NCBI RefSeq assembly: GCF_014695725.1
Contig: NZ_JACJOU010000012.1
Location: 124,001-188,000 of the forward strand
Reading direction: 5' to 3'
Length of the DNA: 64,000 nucleotides
Origin: Microcoleus sp. FACHB-672
GTDB taxonomy: Bacteria; Cyanobacteriota; Cyanobacteriia; Cyanobacteriales; Oscillatoriaceae
Part shown: positions 30,685 to 39,531 of the stretch, piece by piece
How positions within the stretch are numbered: the first letter of the stretch is position 1
Layout of the letters: every line of letters starts with the position of its first letter
Made by a program: the position numbers and the translations under genes
The notes under the pieces: generated by a model
The model's database searches: none
The model's input: the letters and a program-made list of their open reading frames with translations, nothing else
Told to the model about the DNA's origin: nothing

Positions 30685-31248
30685 TTAAGGCGTTTCAATT
30701 GACCTAATGCGCTCCCACCAACGATTCAGCGGAAAATAAACAACAGGTGCCCATAAGCTGCTGAGAATGGCAGAGGAAAGCGCTACAAGCTGGTGGGAGT
30801 TCCAAATTTCAGCCAGAGTACGTTCGCTATAAAAACTGTACTGAATAGCCGTGACTGTTTCAGCCAGAATAGCCATGCCAAACACAATTAAGGCGACAGA
30901 AATAAAATCTTCCTGAACGTACCGTTGTTTTTGTAAACGAGCGGTCAAAATTCCGACCACAGCAAGGCTAAGAGCATGGGTGGGATGGGAGGCTGTCATG
31001 CCGTCTTGAAGCAGCCCCAAAGCGAACCCAGCGGCGGCTCCTAGAAAGGCTGTACGTTTAACACTCCAGGCAACTACCCAAATTAACAACCAGTTAGGGC
31101 CAATACCGAGCAGAGCCATTCCTGGGATACGGGTAGGCAGGATCAGTAAGCATAAAAGTACAGAGCCAACGGTTACCAACGCATTGAGCAGCCGGCGAGT
31201 TTGGGGATGCCAATGAGACACCCTGCTGCGACGAGAGCTAGTTCTCAT
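30685..31248 (-). CDS. mreD: Rod-shape determining membrane protein MreD
   Basis: 187 residues with five or six membrane helices and a short basic N-terminus. MreD links MreC and the elongation machinery of the cell wall. The ATG at 31248 overlaps the mreC stop by 11 bp, the usual mreC-mreD coupling; a longer frame from 31350 reads through the mreC repeat in another phase and is not preferred. Sequence conservation in MreD is low, so the call rests on topology, length and position after mreC. Last gene of the mreBCD operon. Confidence 0.88.
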   Translation of the reverse strand: MRTSSRRSRVSHWHPQTRRLLNALVTVGSVLLCLLILPTRIPGMALLGIGPNWLLIWVVAWSVKRTAFLGAAAGFALGLLQDGMTASHPTHALSLAVVGILTARLQKQRYVQEDFISVALIVFGMAILAETVTAIQYSFYSERTLAEIWNSHQLVALSSAILSSLWAPVVYFPLNRWWERIRSIETP

Positions 31249-32068
31249 TGCTGGTTTGAGGATCATCTTCGGGCTGCTGTTGAGGAGTATCTGTTTCGGG
31301 CTGCTGTTGAGGAGTATCTGTGGGAGCCGGTGGTTTGGTTGGGGTAACAATCACCCACTCTAAGGCATTCATGGGCGCAGAAAGCTCGATAATGGCTTCA
31401 GGAGCGGGGCTTTTGCTCAGATTCACTGACTCGACGCGTCCCACAGGAATGCCGGCGGGAAACAGCTCGCTCACGGGTGAAGTGGCAACAATATCCCCTT
31501 TGCGAACTTCTGGCACTTTATCAAAAAATTCCATTACTGCTCGGTTAGCGCCATGTCCCCGCATAAAACCCATGTGGCGGGTGCGGCTGAGCGTGACGCC
31601 CACGCGACTGCTAGGATCGCTGATCAGCAGAACGCGGCTAGTATGGGGGGTGACGCTAACGATCCGGCCTACTAAACCACCCGGGCCGGTGACAATATGG
31701 CCTTCTTGGATATTATCGTTACTGCCGCGACCCAAGGTTACTTGCTGCCACCAGTGATCGGGACTACGCCCCACAATAGGTGCGACAATGCCTTTGTCTT
31801 TATTGGCAGAAACATAACCGATTAACTCTTGTAACTTTTGATTTTGCTTTTCCAGTTCGACTAACCGTTCGTCCCGCGCTAGCATCCGGGCTTTATCGAG
31901 TTGCTCTTCTTTTGTGGGACTTGATTGAAAAGGACGGGTTACCCCTTGGAAGACTTCAAAGATGATTGAGGCTTGGGTATAGCGCACTGCCCAAGCCGCA
32001 CTGATGGCTAGAACCACCAGTGCAACTTGCAATCCATGCCGATCCCACCAGCGACGCAATGTGTACAT
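31238..32068 (-). CDS. mreC: Rod-shape determining protein MreC
   Basis: 276 residues. One N-terminal membrane helix (VALVVLAISAAWAVRYTQ, about 15-32), a short coiled coil (ARDERLVELEKQNQKLQELI, about 64-83) and the periplasmic beta domains with the family phrases VTGPGGLVGRIVSV, VLLISDPSSRVGV and GDIVATSPVSELFPAGIPVGRVESV. It organises penicillin-binding proteins along the MreB filament. The C-terminal 30 residues are a Pro/Gln/Thr tail made of a repeated nonapeptide (TDTPQQQPE), encoded by a 27-bp tandem repeat. ATG at 32068; it follows mreB after a 98-bp gap that carries heptamer repeats. Confidence 0.95.
   Translation of the reverse strand: MYTLRRWWDRHGLQVALVVLAISAAWAVRYTQASIIFEVFQGVTRPFQSSPTKEEQLDKARMLARDERLVELEKQNQKLQELIGYVSANKDKGIVAPIVGRSPDHWWQQVTLGRGSNDNIQEGHIVTGPGGLVGRIVSVTPHTSRVLLISDPSSRVGVTLSRTRHMGFMRGHGANRAVMEFFDKVPEVRKGDIVATSPVSELFPAGIPVGRVESVNLSKSPAPEAIIELSAPMNALEWVIVTPTKPPAPTDTPQQQPETDTPQQQPEDDPQTSNEN
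31268..31321 (-). repeat. 27-bp tandem repeat in the mreC 3' end (two units)
   Basis: Two exact 27-bp units (31268-31294 and 31295-31321), each encoding a nonapeptide of the Pro/Gln-rich MreC tail. In the overlapping phase the same DNA would encode a repeated ILLNSSPK stretch. Confidence 0.9.
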
Positions 32069-32075
32069 TTAGCTT

Positions 32076-32110
32076 AGTTGTCAGTTGTCAGTTGTCAGGT
32101 GTCAGTTGTT
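32076..32110. repeat. Heptanucleotide repeat between mreB and mreC (AGTTGTC)
   Basis: Five phased units AGTTGTC, AGTTGTC, AGTTGTC, AGGTGTC, AGTTGTT. They lie in the spacer just before the mreC start, inside the mreBCD transcription unit. Confidence 0.85.
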
Positions 32111-32166
32111 AATAGTTGATCGTTCAGTGTTAATTGCGGTGAACCCTCAACGATGACAAATGACTT

Positions 32167-33222
32167 CTACATATTACGAGAACGACCGCTAAACACGCGT
32201 TCGAGCTGTTTGAAATTCTCTAGAACACGTCCAGTTCCTAGAACCACACAGCTTAAAGGGTCAGCTGCAACGTGCGTTACAATGCCGGTTTCATGACTGA
32301 TCAAGGTATCCAGGCCCTTCAATAAAGCACCGCCTCCTGCTAGCATGATCCCACGATCAATGATGTCGGCTGCAAGTTCTGGGGGGGTTCGCTCTAGGGT
32401 ACGCTTGACTGCTTCTACAATAACTGCTAAAGGTTCTGCCATGCTCTCGCGGATCTCTGGCCCTTTAATCGTGACTGTTCGAGGCAAACCAGAGAGCAGG
32501 TGCAAGCCGCGCACGTCCATTGTTGCATCATCACCTTCGTGAGTTGGGTAGGCTGAACCAATCTGAATTTTGATTTCTTCAGCGGTTCGCTCCCCAATGA
32601 CTAGGTTATGAACTTTTTTCATATAGTGTACGATCGAGTCGCTCAGCTCGTCTCCGGCAACGCGCACCGATTCACTTAGAACTGTGCCCTGCAAACTCAA
32701 AACGGCAACTTCTGTAGTACCACCACCAATATCAATAATCATGTTGCCGGTTGGTTCGGCGACGGGTAAACCGGCCCCAATTGCGGCGGCCACCGGCTCG
32801 TCTATTAAGTAAACATCTCTAGCGCCGGCCTGAGAGGCGGCTTCCATAACAGCTCTTCTTTCGACCCCTGTAACTCCGCTGGGGATGCCGATCACAATCC
32901 GGGGAGAGACGAGGGTTCTGCCTTCATGCACCCGTCGGATGAAGTGTTTGAGCATCAGTTCTGCGGTATCAAAGTCAGCGATTACACCATCACGCAGGGG
33001 ACGCAGGGCAACCACGTTTCCTGGGGTACGACCCAGCATCTTTTTTGCGTCTTCTCCGACTGCCAGTGGCACTTTTAGGTTTTGGTCAATGGCAACTACA
33101 GAGGGTTCTTGGAGAACAATACCTTTACCGGATACATAAACTAGGGTATTGGCGGTACCAAGGTCGATACCCATATCCCTAGATAAGGAAAAGCGATTAT
33201 TGAAACGACTAAACAGACCCAC
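32167..33222 (-). CDS. mreB: Actin-like cell-shape protein MreB
   Basis: 351 residues, the full family length. It polymerises on the inner membrane face and directs lateral wall synthesis. ATP-binding motifs: phosphate 1 GIDLGTANTLVYV (about 18-30), phosphate 2 IIDIGGGTTEVAVL (about 163-176) and the adenosine motif MLAGGGALLKGLD (about 293-305). The short N-terminal amphipathic stretch MGLFSRFNNRFSLSRD could bind membrane. First gene of mreBCD; divergent from ssb across 392 bp. Confidence 0.98.
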   Translation of the reverse strand: MGLFSRFNNRFSLSRDMGIDLGTANTLVYVSGKGIVLQEPSVVAIDQNLKVPLAVGEDAKKMLGRTPGNVVALRPLRDGVIADFDTAELMLKHFIRRVHEGRTLVSPRIVIGIPSGVTGVERRAVMEAASQAGARDVYLIDEPVAAAIGAGLPVAEPTGNMIIDIGGGTTEVAVLSLQGTVLSESVRVAGDELSDSIVHYMKKVHNLVIGERTAEEIKIQIGSAYPTHEGDDATMDVRGLHLLSGLPRTVTIKGPEIRESMAEPLAVIVEAVKRTLERTPPELAADIIDRGIMLAGGGALLKGLDTLISHETGIVTHVAADPLSCVVLGTGRVLENFKQLERVFSGRSRNM

Positions 33223-33614
33223 AAGTTTCTACGCCCCCAAAATGAAATGCTTCTGTGTGCGACTATAGTGTAGTCGTGCTGGATTTTATTACGTTTTTTA
33301 TCCTGAGTCTAGTCAAGTGGACAAATTCTTCGACTCAAAAGACCCAGAAGCCATAAGGTATAATCCTGCGTGTGATGTAGGTCATCCGGGTAAAGTTCAA
33401 AGTCGCTTTTAGGTGGCTGCTGTTATCTTAGCTGTCTGGTGCTGAAATTGTGACGGTATTTTAAAGTCAACTTGGGCGGTGGGTTTCTGGGAGAAACTCA
33501 CCAGGGTAATGCCGGCAAGCTGTTAGATTTACCTTGGTGCAGCTTCAGTGCAAAACTACCTGTGCCTCTCCTCAGCTACGATCAGTGCATTAGCATTTCA
33601 TTACTTAGACAATT
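33223..33614. other. Divergent promoter region mreB / ssb
   Basis: 392 bp between two divergent starts. It must hold promoters for both mreBCD and ssb. No repeat tract, gene or RNA family was recognised. Confidence 0.5.
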
Positions 33615-33995
33615 ATGAGCCTCAATGTTGTAACCTTGGTTGGCCGGGTAGGCGGCGACCCTGATGTTAAGTATTTCGAGTCCGGTAGCGTTAAGTGTAG
33701 ATTGACACTAGCGGTGAGACGTGCGAGTTCTAAGACTGATGAACCTGATTGGTTCACCCTTGAGCTGTGGGGCAAAACGGCAGAGGTGGCTGCCAACTAC
33801 GTCCGCAAGGGCAGTTTGATTGGGGTCACTGGTTCTTTGAAGTTCGATTCTTGGAGTGATAGAAATAGCGGGGCAAATCGATCCTCACCCGTGATTAAGG
33901 TTGAGCGAATGGATCTGCTGGGTTCCAAAAACGATAATAGCGCCGGTATGGCGAACTCTGGCGCGGGGGGTGGCTATGGCGATGGGGAGTTCTAA
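33615..33995 (+). CDS. ssb: Single-stranded DNA-binding protein
   Basis: 126 residues. An OB fold fills residues 1-105 with the family start MSLNVVTLVGRVGGDPDVKY and the strand DWFTLELWGKTAEVAANYV. The C-terminal linker is very short and Gly/Asn-rich. The last residues are YGDGEF instead of the usual acidic DDIPF-like tip that recruits replication and repair partners, although a Phe still ends the chain. Cyanobacteria often have more than one SSB, so this may be a paralogue. The start at 33615 fits the conserved N-terminus. Confidence 0.93.
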   Translation: MSLNVVTLVGRVGGDPDVKYFESGSVKCRLTLAVRRASSKTDEPDWFTLELWGKTAEVAANYVRKGSLIGVTGSLKFDSWSDRNSGANRSSPVIKVERMDLLGSKNDNSAGMANSGAGGGYGDGEF

Positions 33996-34017
33996 CGAGT
34001 TAGCTTTTAAGTAAAGT

Positions 34018-34042
34018 GCCGGTGTTTTCTTTAACAACCGGC
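34018..34042. terminator. Possible bidirectional terminator between ssb and SIMPL gene
   Basis: A 6-bp stem GCCGGT/ACCGGC with a 13-nt loop sits between two convergent genes, flanked by AAAG and CTTT. There is no long T-run, so the call is weak. Confidence 0.35.
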
Positions 34043-34049
34043 GGCTGCT

Positions 34050-34790
34050 TTAGTAGCGAATTTGCAAGGTAACGGATGCCTCGACTTGCTGTTCACCTCC
34101 AATCACCGGCGTTGAGGCGGCTTTATCAGCCCGTTCTGCCTGAACAGCATAATTGATGATCGGGAGTTGAGGAGGGACTGCATCATTGATTTTGATGCCG
34201 ATCACTTCTCGCTTGGTGAAGTTCAGTGCGCTCAAAACGGCGTCTGCTTGCTGGTTGGCTTCCTCAACGGCTTCTCGCAGGGCTTGTTTTTGAGCCACTG
34301 CGATGGCACTGTCGGCGGCGACAAAACTGATTCCGTCAATGCGTGTGGCACCGGCTTTGACGGCTTCATCCAGCAGGGAACCGGCTGAGGGGGTATCTAG
34401 GCGAAAGCTGACGGTATTGGTGCCGGCATATCCGGTGAGTCGCTGCACATTGCCTTCGTAGCTGTAAACGGGGTTGAGACTGATGCCGGTGGTTTCCAAT
34501 TTCTCGACGTTGCGCGATTTTAACAGCTCTACCACAGCAGACGACCGCCGCGCCACTTCTTCCTGTACCTCGGCTGCGGTTTTCCCTTGAACTTCCACAC
34601 CCAACTGCACTTTAGTCAGGGTTGTGGGAATCGATTCTACGCCTCTTCCGGTGACGGTGAGGGTTCTTGGTGTCTGCTCTTGAGCCATTGCCGGTGCGGC
34701 TAACGTTAAACTGATTAAACTCATCGCTAATGGTAAAACTCGCAATAGGTTTCCAGCATTGATCCTAAAACCAGGGACGAAACGTTGCAT
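34050..34790 (-). CDS. Exported SIMPL-domain protein (DUF541)
   Basis: 246 residues. A signal peptide (residues 1-37, ending AAPAMAQE) is followed by a SIMPL domain (about 42-246), with the typical start RTLTVTGRGVESIPTTLTKVQ, the TTGISLNPVYSYEG segment and the ending VEASVTLQIRY. SIMPL proteins are periplasmic or outer-envelope proteins that often assemble into rings; their function is poorly known and has been tied to oxidative stress and signalling in some bacteria. The ATG at 34790 has AGGAG about 11 nt upstream; a GTG at 34808 inside that site is less likely. Convergent with ssb. Confidence 0.9.
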   Translation of the reverse strand: MQRFVPGFRINAGNLLRVLPLAMSLISLTLAAPAMAQEQTPRTLTVTGRGVESIPTTLTKVQLGVEVQGKTAAEVQEEVARRSSAVVELLKSRNVEKLETTGISLNPVYSYEGNVQRLTGYAGTNTVSFRLDTPSAGSLLDEAVKAGATRIDGISFVAADSAIAVAQKQALREAVEEANQQADAVLSALNFTKREVIGIKINDAVPPQLPIINYAVQAERADKAASTPVIGGEQQVEASVTLQIRY

Positions 34791-35041
34791 AAACTTAATT
34801 CTCCTCACTAAAAACGATCCTAAGTTGTTCTGGCCGGCTCAAATCTATATTTCTACTTTGCCAATGCTCGATCCAGAAAGTTTCACTGGTTACATTTTTG
34901 GAAACCTTATCAGTTTTAGGGATTAGATTTCAGATTGGGGTTTGTCGGCAAGCGCTGTAATCTCATAAACTTTCACAAGCAGGGAAATTCATTAAAAAAT
35001 TCTTGCCACTAAATTAGATAAAATCTTAAGGAGCGTGGCTG

Positions 35042-35449
35042 GTGGCGTACTGGCTGTTAAAAAGTGAGCCTAACGATTACTCCTACACCGATTTAGAGCG
35101 GGATGGGAAGGGCATTTGGGATGGGGTGAAAAATGCTCTCGCTCTTAAGTATATGCGGACAATGAGCGACGGCGATTTGGCGCTGTTTTATCACACCGGC
35201 AAGGAACGGCAGGTTGTGGGAATTGCTGAAGTTAGCAGCCTGCCTTATCCCGATCCGGCATTAAATGATCCTCAGCGGGTGGTGGTGGAGGTACGCCCTA
35301 TTCGGCGGATGCCAAAACCTGTGACGCTTGCACAAATAAAGACAGATAGTTATTTTGAAGGATTTGATTTACTGCGGATTTCGCGGCTTTCGGTAATGCC
35401 GGTTAAGGATGAGTATTGGCAGCGAATTTTATATCTTGCCGGCGAATAA
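35042..35449 (+). CDS. EVE-domain protein (PUA-like fold)
   Basis: 135 residues, a complete EVE domain: the start AYWLLKSEPNDYSYTDLERDG, the central GKGIWDGVKNALALKYMRTM, the DLALFYHTG strand and the VVGIAEV segment are all diagnostic. EVE proteins recognise modified bases in DNA or RNA; a thymocyte nuclear protein 1-like role is plausible but unproven here. GTG start at 35042 with AAGGAG about 9 nt upstream. No restriction or modification gene is adjacent, so there is no sign of a defence role. Confidence 0.93.
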   Translation: MAYWLLKSEPNDYSYTDLERDGKGIWDGVKNALALKYMRTMSDGDLALFYHTGKERQVVGIAEVSSLPYPDPALNDPQRVVVEVRPIRRMPKPVTLAQIKTDSYFEGFDLLRISRLSVMPVKDEYWQRILYLAGE

Positions 35450-35728
35450 AGATTTTCTAAATGAGCGGTGAAATTTCTATGCGGTTGGGGACAGATTGCG
35501 AGTAGAAATCGGCACCAGGTAAGCAATGTGATCGCTGCACGTATTCTTACGACTACTTTGCTGTTCAGTAACACCTAGAACCGCTGCCGATTGATGCTAA
35601 ACCCGAACAGAAATTTCAGCTTCTATTGGGTTTAAAAAAATCAAAATATTTATCATTTTTTATTAACTTAATAGTAAAGTATAGCTTACAATGTACTGAG
35701 AAACGCTATAGCTTTACAACTATTTAAG

Positions 35729-36358
35729 ATGAAAAAACGCTGGAAAATGAGTTTGCCTGTTCTTGCTTTCATCGCTACTTTATCCATCGCGCCGGCTCAA
35801 GCAGACCTTTTTGATGGGCCGGTTGATCGGTTGCCGGTGGCAGAAAGAGTGGCGTTGCGTGAGGGTAAAATCGTTGTCACCGGCAGTGAGGGTCAATATG
35901 TGGGTAAAGTGTTGGTGACGGCATCACCTGGTGTGGTTTGGTCGGTTCTGACAGACTATGATAATTTTTATAAATTTTTGCCGAATGTTATTTCAAGTCA
36001 AGTCTTAGAAACGAATGGCAATCGTAAGGTTGTCGAACAGATTAGCAATCGCAAAATTTTGCTTGTCAAAGTGAAATCACGTGTTCGCACAGAAAATACA
36101 GAAACTAACAAACAGCGCATTGATTTTCGCTTAGTTGAGGGCGATTTACAGCAGTTGCAAGGTTATTGGACAATTGAGTCTGTTTCTGTGCGTCCTGGGG
36201 CAGAACCGACTCAAGTTTTGATCTCGCAAGAGGTAGAAGCTCAACCAAAAAGTGGAACGCCAAAGGATATTTTCTATGACATTTTTAAAAGGGCAATGGG
36301 GGATAATTTAAAGGCGATTCAGAAAGAGGTGAATCAGCGAACAACCGAAAGCCGGTGA
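35729..36358 (+). CDS. Exported SRPBCC-fold (START/cyclase-type) protein
   Basis: 209 residues. A signal peptide (about 1-25, ending PAQADL) precedes an SRPBCC/START-type lipid-binding fold (about 45-195), with the phrase VVWSVLTDYDNFYKFLPNVISSQVL split here as VVWSVLTDYDNF and FLPNVISSQVL. The YWTIES strand and the long C-terminal helix also fit. Such proteins bind hydrophobic ligands (lipids, polyketides, pigments) in a deep pocket. It ends 9 bp before the stop of the convergent Rieske oxygenase gene. A link to pigment metabolism next door is only positional. Confidence 0.82.
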   Translation: MKKRWKMSLPVLAFIATLSIAPAQADLFDGPVDRLPVAERVALREGKIVVTGSEGQYVGKVLVTASPGVVWSVLTDYDNFYKFLPNVISSQVLETNGNRKVVEQISNRKILLVKVKSRVRTENTETNKQRIDFRLVEGDLQQLQGYWTIESVSVRPGAEPTQVLISQEVEAQPKSGTPKDIFYDIFKRAMGDNLKAIQKEVNQRTTESR

Positions 36359-36367
36359 TGTTGGCAT

Positions 36368-37426
36368 TTATTCTACTCTCTGTGCTTGATTTTGCATTAG
36401 TCGTTGAACACTCACTAAAGCCGGATTTAATTCATAACTCCGTCTTTCTGGATTACTAAGATGTGCCTGCTGTTCTTCTTCAATCATTTGTACATCTTGA
36501 CGTACTAATCCATCCAGTAATTTTTGGGCTGAACCGAAAAGACTATCTTTCACAAGCCGGCGAAACGCGACTGGTAGTTTGTGCAATCGCCAAAACGCGT
36601 TTAAAGATGTGAAGTGAATTAAATACGCACGAGTTGCTGTTTCACTTATTGGACAAAGTAAGCAGTATATTTTAAAGTCTTGTCCTAATGTTGAGACCCA
36701 ATGGGGATAAATGTAGCTGACATCCAAGGGTTCAGGATGAAGCCGGCGCAAGGCGGGAATAAATAGCTGAGAAATTGACCAAATTCTGTCAATTTTGTAA
36801 TAGCTTTGGGCTTGATAATGGGCGATTACACTGTTTTCATTTTCTTCAATATTTTCGAGAACTGCTGCTGTCCAAGCTTGCCAATCTTGATGTAAATGTC
36901 CGTGATACATATCCATCAGATTTTCTATCAAGAAGGAGTAATGAGCGTTGCAATTTATAATAGAAACGGTAGCGATGTAGTTGAGGTGTTCCCACTCTGG
37001 AATATCTAAGGGAGAAACTTTTTCTGCAATGCTTTCCTCTCCAGGAAAAAGCCAAATAAAACCGTTTTGTTCTTTGAGAGGATAGCGGCGAATTTTGCAA
37101 GTTGGTAATTTTTGATTTTGTGCTAAATAGGGGACTGTGGCACATTCACCATTTGACTTAAATTGCCATCCATGATAAGCACATTCTAGGTGATTGTTAA
37201 TAATGCGACCGTGACTAAGTTTAACGTGCCGGTGAGGGCAGCGATCTTCTAGGGCGTGAATGGTGCCGGTGTTATCTCGAAACAGAACAATCGGTTGATT
37301 CCAAAGAGTGATACCTATAGGCTGGGTTTTAATTTCTCGGCTGAGGGCGACAATATACCAGTGATTTGGGTTAATTTCTAGCTGGCGTATCTTCTGTTGT
37401 TGGATGGTTGGGGAAGGAATGGACAT
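36368..37426 (-). CDS. Rieske-type non-heme iron oxygenase, CruH-like
   Basis: 352 residues. The N-terminal Rieske [2Fe-2S] site is complete: CPHRHVKLSHG supplies Cys and His, CAYHGWQF the second pair. The catalytic mononuclear iron site is in ENLMDMYHGHLHQDW (Asp and two His). The fold is that of pheophorbide a oxygenase/ring-hydroxylating oxygenase alpha subunits; no membrane helix is certain, though a hydrophobic C-terminal half could associate with membranes. The neighbour is a CrtU/CruE-like enzyme, and in synechoxanthin synthesis CruE is followed by CruH, which oxidises ring methyl groups. I infer a CruH role from this context. A chlorophyll-catabolite oxygenase is the alternative. The ATG at 37426 is preferred over a TTG at 37441. 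Confidence 0.72.
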   Translation of the reverse strand: MSIPSPTIQQQKIRQLEINPNHWYIVALSREIKTQPIGITLWNQPIVLFRDNTGTIHALEDRCPHRHVKLSHGRIINNHLECAYHGWQFKSNGECATVPYLAQNQKLPTCKIRRYPLKEQNGFIWLFPGEESIAEKVSPLDIPEWEHLNYIATVSIINCNAHYSFLIENLMDMYHGHLHQDWQAWTAAVLENIEENENSVIAHYQAQSYYKIDRIWSISQLFIPALRRLHPEPLDVSYIYPHWVSTLGQDFKIYCLLCPISETATRAYLIHFTSLNAFWRLHKLPVAFRRLVKDSLFGSAQKLLDGLVRQDVQMIEEEQQAHLSNPERRSYELNPALVSVQRLMQNQAQRVE

Positions 37427-37460
37427 AAGCGCTGCAATCAATTGATTTTGAATTTTTTAA

Positions 37461-37489
37461 CCGCAGATAAACGCAGATAAACGCAGATG
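37461..37489. repeat. 10-bp tandem repeat (CGCAGATAAA)
   Basis: Nearly three units of CGCAGATAAA in the 132-bp spacer between the CruE-like and CruH-like genes. The unit length differs from the 7-bp class found elsewhere. Confidence 0.8.
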
Positions 37490-37558
37490 AAATCTAGATG
37501 GATCTGCTATAGGCTGCGGTTTTATTTTTGGGTAACTAATTTTTCACCGGCATTGCTT

Positions 37559-39508
37559 TTAAATCTGCAACACCCCCTCTGGATTGACAGATAAAAGGGT
37601 TCTTCGCTGTAAACTTTCTTGGTGCAGAATAGCATTTGCTGCTAGTAAGCCACTACTAACGGCGCGTTCCATTAACCCGCAGGGAAATGGCATTTTTACC
37701 CAATCACCGGCAAAGATGAGATTAGAAACTTCTGTACTGGTTTCTGGGCGTTGGGCATAACTTCCCGGTGGATAGCCGGAGAAGTTCTTTTGATTGACTA
37801 ATTCTTGATGCAATAGATTGGCTTCTTTAAGTGCTGGCACGATTTCATACAATTCTTGCTCAAATGTAGCGAGTAAGGTTTGCTGATTAGGAAATTCTTT
37901 TTCTTTGTAGCAGTAAGCGTGTAACTCTACGACACTACCGCCGGTTTTTTCATGCCATTCGATAAATTGTTCCTGAATTTTGTGGTAAAGCGTGATGCTA
38001 TCGGTTAGCTGATAACCGGATAAAGATGTAAACCAGCTATGTTCCCATTCAAAATCACGATCAAACCAGAAACGGGCGACTGCAAAGGGATCAGCAATGG
38101 CTAATTTTTCAACCTGATTGCGTACCGGCTCATTGACTTCACCTGTCATTCGAGTGAATAAATGTTGTACTCCAGGGACATCGGTGGCTAAAATATAGTA
38201 ATCTGCTTGAATGGTTTTTTCGTTATTAACGGGAAGTTGGGGATTTTTCGTTGCGACTAACTGCACCCGATCTTCTTCACGTTCTACGACTTTAAATCGT
38301 GGCAAGTCTCGCTCTGCCGGCCCTTTAATTACTTTGCCATTGCTATCAAAAACGGCACCATGACAGGGGCAGTGAAATTTCCCATCTGTTTGAGGTTGAA
38401 CGGTACAACCTTGGTGTGTGCAAGTGAGAGAAATAGCTTCTTTACTTTTAACTTTGGCAGCAAAAACTCGGTCACCGGCACCGTAATATTCCATTTGTCC
38501 ATCGGCTAGCAACGGATTGCGATTTGCCCAAAAAGGAACAGAATTTCCAGCGGTGCCGGTGTAATAGCTAATGGAATCGATTTGCCCTTCCTTCCAGCGA
38601 ATGTCGCTCACTGTTGCGCCGGTGACAATTTCGCCTTCTTGCTGTTTAATTGCGCTAGCAATCGGCTGCACCAGCGAAGTGCCCATATCCTGCTTGGTTC
38701 CGTTGAAAGCCAACCCTTCTGGATTGCCAAAAAAGTAGAAGTGGAAAAACTGCATTAATTCCCCAACACTCATTTGATCCGGTGCATTCAAACTGGATTT
38801 GGCAAAGGGGAGAAAATACAAGTCATATAAGCCTTGAGGAAAATCTTTCTCAACCCAGTCAGCCACGGATAAATTGTCGAGACGCTGGAAGGTTTTTTGG
38901 GGATTAAAACCGGCAATTGCTCGAAAAACTTGCCAGTGTGCCGGCTTGGTAAGATTAATTCCCCAGCGCAGCCGGTTGGGGGAAGCAGCTGCTAAATCAA
39001 CGATATTCCAAGGGAAAGCAGAACGGCTGGGACGAAACACTTCTGGCTGGTATTTGTTATCTCGGAAAACCACCGAGTACATCTTCAAATCAACAAAATT
39101 TTCAGTAATGCTGAGTTCTTCCACAAGGCTTTTTAAGTTGTAATATTGGGGAAAAAAGCCGTGGAAGCCATGTTCCATCATAAATGTTTCACCGGCAGCC
39201 TCAATGGGCCAACTGGCGATTTTGCCCCCAAGTTGCGGCGATCGCTCTAGCAGCGTCACCTTAAACCCTCTCTGGCTGAGTTCATAGGCGCAAGCCAGCC
39301 CAGCCAGTCCAGCGCCAACCACAACAACACTTTTAGGACGATTGACCCAGCGCGGCAAATCTAGGGTATCTTGCTGAAATACTGCCGGTTGGGGTTTTGA
39401 GAAGCGGGAGTAGCCCACCAAGCCAGCAGCGGCACCGACACCAAACATCTTAAATAGGGTGCGTCGGGAGATTGGGTGCGATAGCGCGTACCTTGATAAT
39501 TGACTCAT
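37559..39508 (-). CDS. FAD-dependent carotenoid desaturase with inserted Rieske domain, CruE/CrtU-like
   Basis: 649 residues. A Tat-like leader (SRRTLFKMFGVGAAAGLVG, about 13-31) is followed by the FAD Rossmann motif VVVVGAGLAGLACAYEL (about 60-76) and ERSPQLGGKIASW as in CrtP/CrtQ enzymes. About residues 330-420 hold an inserted Rieske domain with CTHQGC and CPCHGAVF (two Cys, two His, plus extra Cys for a disulfide). The chain then returns to the amine-oxidase fold and ends with FAGDWVKMPFPCGLMERAVSSG. This FAD-plus-Rieske plan matches CrtU/CruE, the beta-carotene desaturase/methyltransferases that make aromatic rings. The ATG at 39508 puts the twin-Arg near the N-terminus; a start at 39565 would run into the divergent gene. 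Confidence 0.78.
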   Translation of the reverse strand: MSQLSRYALSHPISRRTLFKMFGVGAAAGLVGYSRFSKPQPAVFQQDTLDLPRWVNRPKSVVVVGAGLAGLACAYELSQRGFKVTLLERSPQLGGKIASWPIEAAGETFMMEHGFHGFFPQYYNLKSLVEELSITENFVDLKMYSVVFRDNKYQPEVFRPSRSAFPWNIVDLAAASPNRLRWGINLTKPAHWQVFRAIAGFNPQKTFQRLDNLSVADWVEKDFPQGLYDLYFLPFAKSSLNAPDQMSVGELMQFFHFYFFGNPEGLAFNGTKQDMGTSLVQPIASAIKQQEGEIVTGATVSDIRWKEGQIDSISYYTGTAGNSVPFWANRNPLLADGQMEYYGAGDRVFAAKVKSKEAISLTCTHQGCTVQPQTDGKFHCPCHGAVFDSNGKVIKGPAERDLPRFKVVEREEDRVQLVATKNPQLPVNNEKTIQADYYILATDVPGVQHLFTRMTGEVNEPVRNQVEKLAIADPFAVARFWFDRDFEWEHSWFTSLSGYQLTDSITLYHKIQEQFIEWHEKTGGSVVELHAYCYKEKEFPNQQTLLATFEQELYEIVPALKEANLLHQELVNQKNFSGYPPGSYAQRPETSTEVSNLIFAGDWVKMPFPCGLMERAVSSGLLAANAILHQESLQRRTLLSVNPEGVLQI

Positions 39509-39531
39509 GAACGACTTAGCTAACTCCTCAC

